From the IMG/VR virus record IMGVR_UViG_3300028897_000746, positions 1 through 24,844 of that record: 24,844 nt of DNA; one strand, given 5' to 3'. Source of the stretch: a virus. The notes below the pieces were generated by a model, which worked only from the letters and a program-made list of their open reading frames with translations, was not told the DNA's origin and searched no databases. Shown one piece after another: positions 21,718-24,844 of the stretch; the first letter of the stretch is position 1; every line of letters begins with the position of its first letter. Position numbers and translations under genes: made by a program.

Positions 21718-22596
21718 TTACTCGGTTTTCTTCCTTGAGTTGATAACAGAGAGGACAGTCATCATTTTCATAGGAACTACTAGGACGCTTTCTGCAACGT
21801 TCTCTAATAGAACCCTAACGTTCAGGTTATTTTGTATAGACGAGTATCTACAAATAACATGGAAAAGATCCCAACTTGTTACTCTCTTGTCTCCTGTTGC
21901 TTCTTCTAAAGAAGCTGAGATCTCAAGTCGTCTTTTCTTTCCAATTTTCTCCACAAGCTCAAGAGTTTTCATTATATCATCTTCTGTTAACTCGTTATTG
22001 AAGTTGTCCTCTATCAGAGAAACGATACTCTGCGAGAACACATTGATATAGTCACCTACCGCAGCAGACAAAACTGACTTTGATTTATCAAGGTGAACTT
22101 GTCTTATCGTTCCAAACTGCCTAAACCCAAAACCGAAGTTCGCGACTCCTCTGACGTTAATCCCAAAAATCACGCTAGCTGCTCTCATCCCATTATACGA
22201 ATTTCGAACAACTAGCTGGGGGTAGACATCTCCTACGCTTGGGACGTTAGAAGAGTTTTGGATTACAATCTCATTATACATTTCTGTATAGGGATAAGGT
22301 AGAAGAGTGTACTCTTTAAAGATCGGTGTTCCTACTTCTCCAATGGAATCTCTAATCCTTCCATTAACAGTTTCATTCCCAATAAACTGGTAAGCGTCAG
22401 AAACGTAACTTCTATAATCGTACAAGTCTTCAGAATCGTTTGGGCCTTTAGTAAAAATAGCCAAATAAGGAACTTTCTCCTCATCAACCGTCTGAAGTTG
22501 TTTGTATCTTACACAACTTAACTTATCACTGTAAGTAAAACATCCTGGTTTATCAATAGTCAAACCGGCTTTTAATGCTCTTTCTTCAAAACTCAT
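21718..22596 (-). CDS. DUF932-like protein of unknown function, 292 aa
   Basis: The segment VYPQLVVRNSYNGMRAASVIFGINVRG (139-165 approximately), followed by a conserved His in RQVHLDKSKS, resembles the core of phage/plasmid DUF932-type proteins, which typically have an NSxDG segment, a G-x-x-V-x-x-N strand and a later H. The C-terminal half is helical (DDIMKTLELVEKIGKK). The biochemical role of the family is unknown; members occur in phages and plasmids near replication and host-interaction genes. The start overlaps the upstream gene's stop (ATGA). The gene is the last of its operon and is followed by the terminator. Confidence 0.55.
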   Translation of the reverse strand: MSFEERALKAGLTIDKPGCFTYSDKLSCVRYKQLQTVDEEKVPYLAIFTKGPNDSEDLYDYRSYVSDAYQFIGNETVNGRIRDSIGEVGTPIFKEYTLLPYPYTEMYNEIVIQNSSNVPSVGDVYPQLVVRNSYNGMRAASVIFGINVRGVANFGFGFRQFGTIRQVHLDKSKSVLSAAVGDYINVFSQSIVSLIEDNFNNELTEDDIMKTLELVEKIGKKRRLEISASLEEATGDKRVTSWDLFHVICRYSSIQNNLNVRVLLENVAESVLVVPMKMMTVLSVINSRKKTE

Positions 22597-22814
22597 TTTT
22601 TCTCCTCTTCTGTTTTATTTACTCTTCTAAAAAAGTCGGCTGTCATCCTCTCTATAGCATCAGGATTGTCAATCAAATACTCGTCAAAAGCTATTTGAAT
22701 CGCTTCTGCTATCTCGTAAGGCACTTCTAAAATATGAGCTAAGTTATCAATTGGTGTCCTCTTAAATTCTTCTACTCCTGCTCTGATTAGCTCACGGTCT
22801 TCTTTAGAACTCAT
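22593..22814 (-). CDS. Hypothetical small helical protein, 73 aa
   Basis: Not recognised. An AGGGGG site precedes the ATG. The protein is acidic and entirely helical, with a segment NLAHILEVPYEIAEAIQIAF that could form a helix-turn-helix-like hairpin, although I see no clear recognition helix. The C-terminus is charged (NKTEEEKK). Its stop overlaps the DUF932-like start by 4 bp, so the two are probably made together. Confidence 0.75.
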   Translation of the reverse strand: MSSKEDRELIRAGVEEFKRTPIDNLAHILEVPYEIAEAIQIAFDEYLIDNPDAIERMTADFFRRVNKTEEEKK

Positions 22815-22823
22815 TGAAGCCCC

Positions 22824-23429
22824 CTATCGAATTCTTTTAGCAAAGAATCTTAAATAAATATCTCTTCCATCAAAAGAAAACTTTTCTTCTAAGTGGTTTA
22901 CTACAAATCTACCTTCTAATTGAAAAAAGTGATACACTCTTGCAGTAGTCCAAATACTAGCATGAGGCATCTCAGGTTCGTTTAGAAGTTCGCTTGTTGT
23001 GAGTATATCTTCTTTCTCAAAATTAGAATTACCAGTTCTCTCTTTTATTATCCTTGTAGCGAGAGTTTGGTAATCTGGAACGACGCAATCTACTTCTCCA
23101 CCAATCTCTAAAGCTGTTGAGAGTAAGTAGATAAAGTAGAGCACGTTAGTTCTCTTCACATGCTCCAAGAAGCGGTAAAGAACAATTCTACCAAAGGGAA
23201 TATGGTATCTCTCTAGAAATGTGAAAGCATTCTCTTTTAAGTAGAACTCAAAACTTTTATCGCCACCCTCAAGAAAAAACTGGTGCGCATCTATTACATC
23301 TTTAATCTCAAGAGTGTTACAATAGTAGGAAGAATCTACGTTAAGCAAAAACTTTGGTGCTTCTAACTTTTCATAACCTAGAGGTTTAAGTTTACCAGCT
23401 CCCAAATTCAAAATGGTAGTTCTTTTCAT
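22824..23429 (-). CDS. SAM-dependent methyltransferase-like protein, 201 aa
   Basis: The N-terminus ILNLGAGKLKPLGYEKL followed by LLNVDSSYY matches motif I and the acidic residue that binds SAM in small class I methyltransferases (LNLGxG ... vDxs). Later FGRIVLYRFLEHV, then GGEVDCVVPDYQTL, corresponds to the EH-V and PD-x-x segments of the type 11-like group. An ending with EPEMPHASIWTTARVYHFF resembles members associated with sugar or nucleotide modification. The substrate is unknown. AGGAGG precedes the ATG. It belongs to the non-structural operon that ends at 21669. Confidence 0.75.
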   Translation of the reverse strand: MKRTTILNLGAGKLKPLGYEKLEAPKFLLNVDSSYYCNTLEIKDVIDAHQFFLEGGDKSFEFYLKENAFTFLERYHIPFGRIVLYRFLEHVKRTNVLYFIYLLSTALEIGGEVDCVVPDYQTLATRIIKERTGNSNFEKEDILTTSELLNEPEMPHASIWTTARVYHFFQLEGRFVVNHLEEKFSFDGRDIYLRFFAKRIR

Positions 23430-23438
23430 ATCTCCCTC

Positions 23439-24170
23439 CTATACAAATTCAACTACTATCGATTCGGAAAATGGCCTAATATAAAAGTTAAAATACTGCT
23501 GTCTATCAATATCACTTGGATCCATAACTCTAGCCATACTTTCTGAAATCTCGATCTGCCCATAACGAATCAAGAAAATATTGTACTTTCCTTCGGACGT
23601 AGGAATAGCATATAGCATTGGGTCGTTAGAAGACATTACTTCGTCTTTTATCTTTTGCAAATCGCTAAAAACTGAAGTTTTCTTACCATAGTTTATCTTT
23701 ATTAACTTCTCATAGATTCCATCCATCCTAGGATACCGATAAGGCACCCCTTTTATCGAAATTTCAGACAATATACTATCGAAAGCTAAGAACTTCTTCC
23801 GGTCTATTGAAATCAGAAATGAGTCAAAAACGTTTCTAAGTTCAAGCGGAATATACTGATTTGACACTTCTGTTAGTTGCTTTGTAGTGATAAGTCCATC
23901 ATACTGACGAAGAACAACTTCGTCTTCTTTTATATTGTTCTTCAAAATACATTCGTCAATTAAGGACTTTGTTGTATTCCTTAATATACCAGTAACTCTT
24001 GGATTCTCTTTCATTAAGAGTCCGATTTTGATATTCCTTTCTTTCTTATTATCTCTCGGAATACCTGTTAAATCAAACCCTAATCTCTCAAGAATTACAT
24101 AATGACAAGCTGCTATATCGTACGAGTAAGCTATTCTTAGGAAAAACTTACAGTTCTTATTGATCTCCAT
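23439..24170 (-). CDS. Unknown protein with polymerase-palm-like motifs, 243 aa
   Basis: Not firmly recognised. The pattern is suggestive: IAYSYDIAACHYVIL (12-26) resembles a polymerase motif A (Asp on a strand followed by a helix), RNIKIGLLMKENPRVTG and the following helix could stand for motif B, VVLRQYDGLI (85-94) for the catalytic strand with Asp, and SIDRKKFLAFD for a K-x-Y/F segment. It ends MDPSDIDRQQYFNFYIRPF. It lacks room for an exonuclease domain and is far shorter than a phage DNA polymerase. It could be a split polymerase, a palm-domain relative or an unrelated family. Start ATG 1 bp after the previous stop, with GGGG close by. Confidence 0.75.
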   Translation of the reverse strand: MEINKNCKFFLRIAYSYDIAACHYVILERLGFDLTGIPRDNKKERNIKIGLLMKENPRVTGILRNTTKSLIDECILKNNIKEDEVVLRQYDGLITTKQLTEVSNQYIPLELRNVFDSFLISIDRKKFLAFDSILSEISIKGVPYRYPRMDGIYEKLIKINYGKKTSVFSDLQKIKDEVMSSNDPMLYAIPTSEGKYNIFLIRYGQIEISESMARVMDPSDIDRQQYFNFYIRPFSESIVVEFV

Positions 24171-24171
24171 T

Positions 24172-24549
24172 TTACCCCGCTTCTCCTAATGGAACTACTT
24201 TCTCAGCACAAATACAGTGTCTTCTAGTAACCTCTTCTATTCCCAACCGATATTTTGTTCCTACTGGGATTTCCATCCTTAATAAACATACAGTAGAGTT
24301 CCTATGGAAGTGGCCTTTCTTCGAATACATAAATATTCCAGGCGTCTTTTCCATATCAGACTCCGAAACTTCTCCAATCTTATAGGAAACAATTTCGCCT
24401 TTGTTTGTGTAGCCTCTTTGAACTAACCTAGCATGAGGCATCCATCGAGAGTAGAAAATTGAATAAATTAACTCTGGATGTGTAACTTCCTTAAATGCAA
24501 ATCTTCTTCTTTTTGTTCGTTTAATTTTCGTAGTAAACTTTACACACAT
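24172..24549 (-). CDS. Hypothetical protein, paralogue of the next gene, 125 aa
   Basis: The ATG at 24547-24549 with AAAGGAA about 8 nt upstream is preferred to an in-frame TTG at 24573. The C-terminal 70 residues align with the upstream neighbour: GEVSESDMEKTPGIFMY with GKLTKSEMPKTPGLYLY, and RRHCICAEKVVPL with GRHCICAEKIIPL. The N-terminus is very basic (TTKIKRTKRRRF). The shared HCIC cysteine/histidine cluster may bind metal. No known family recognised. It arose by tandem duplication and is the second gene visible in its operon. Confidence 0.78.
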   Translation of the reverse strand: MCVKFTTKIKRTKRRRFAFKEVTHPELIYSIFYSRWMPHARLVQRGYTNKGEIVSYKIGEVSESDMEKTPGIFMYSKKGHFHRNSTVCLLRMEIPVGTKYRLGIEEVTRRHCICAEKVVPLGEAG

Positions 24550-24550
24550 T

Positions 24551-24844
24551 TTAACATTCCTTTCTTTGGACAACTTTTAGTGGAATAATCTTCTCAGCGC
24601 AGATACAGTGTCTTCCTGCAACACCAAGTCCAAGGCGAATTTTTGTTTTACTAGGTATCTTAACTCGTAAGATACACTGACTACTATTAGTTTCTAGCGT
24701 TCTATAACGTTTGTACAAATACAAGCCTGGAGTCTTTGGCATTTCTGACTTTGTTAACTTCCCAAGATCATAAAATAACTCTTTCCCACATCCTTTGTGT
24801 ACCCAGTGGTTCAAACCGAATTGAGAAGTTCTATTTGCTGGTGG
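24551..24844 (-). CDS. Hypothetical protein, paralogue of 24172-24549 (partial, 5' end outside the window)
   Basis: The frame is open to the right edge, giving at least 97 residues beginning PPANRTSQFG. A TTG at 24812-24814 exists but has no ribosome site, and the segment before it still aligns with the paralogue (MPHARLVQRGY), so the true start lies outside the window. The core ends in GRHCICAEKIIPL. Its stop is 1 bp before the next gene's start. Function unknown. Confidence 0.75.
   Translation of the reverse strand, partial: PPANRTSQFGLNHWVHKGCGKELFYDLGKLTKSEMPKTPGLYLYKRYRTLETNSSQCILRVKIPSKTKIRLGLGVAGRHCICAEKIIPLKVVQRKEC

Noticed and set aside
24172-24844. Possible ADP-ribosyltransferase fold in the RHCICAEK paralogues
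   Set aside because: The LRVKIPSKTK segment recalls that fold, but no Arg / Ser-x-Ser / Glu-x-Glu catalytic set is visible.
1-24844. tRNA genes, CRISPR arrays, insertion sequences or attachment sites
   Set aside because: Gaps between genes are short; I saw no cloverleaf, regular spaced repeats, transposase motif or terminal inverted repeats in them.

Overview
The window is part of the genome of a large, AT-rich, contractile-tailed (myovirus-type) bacteriophage. Support comes from a complete terminase large subunit, a T4 gp25-like wedge protein, a gp6/baseplate-J-like wedge protein, a probable tail tube protein, a tape-measure candidate and a hub candidate. Genes are packed tightly, with ATGA or TAATG overlaps, strong AGGAGG-type ribosome binding sites and several TTG/GTG starts. 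The Shine-Dalgarno style and the Clostridia-like look of one host-derived domain hint at a Firmicutes host. That is an inference; nothing in the window fixes the host.

There are three transcription blocks. (1) 1-3767, minus strand: an accessory or host-interaction module. It holds four small proteins (about 314 bp partial, 138, 135 and 160 aa) with nearly unrelated bodies but the same N-terminal block M-K/R-x-R/K-x-D-F-V-T-N-S-S-S/N-T-S-F. It also holds a stand-alone RNA polymerase alpha C-terminal-domain protein, a radical SAM/SPASM enzyme and two unknown small genes. (2) 3901-13401, plus strand: a zinc-ribbon protein and a HAD phosphatase, then tail and baseplate genes. These are the tail tube, an Ala/Lys-rich membrane protein and its truncated paralogue sharing an exact four-cysteine module, a T4 gp26/gp51-like assembly protein with a probable programmed frameshift extension, gp25, two unknown genes, gp6 with inserted domains, and an unknown helical protein. 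(3) 24844-13398, minus strand: right of a clear intrinsic terminator (21669-21697) lies a non-structural operon with two paralogous small proteins, a possible polymerase-palm-like protein, a methyltransferase, a small protein and a DUF932-like protein. Left of the terminator lie a hub candidate, the terminase, an HEGMH metallopeptidase candidate, the tape-measure candidate and a baseplate/tube-cap candidate.

Blocks 1 and 2 diverge from a 133-bp AT-rich spacer. Blocks 2 and 3 converge with overlapping stop codons and no terminator between them. An identical 15-bp motif (GAACAAATAATAAAG on the minus strand) lies 20-27 bp upstream of both the hub candidate and the terminase. A close relative sits upstream of the first gene of block 2. 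It is the best phage promoter candidate here.

The most unusual part is the left module. It combines a phage-borne alpha-CTD that keeps the DNA-contact residues, four proteins with a conserved N-terminal peptide under clear protein-level selection, and an adjacent radical SAM enzyme.
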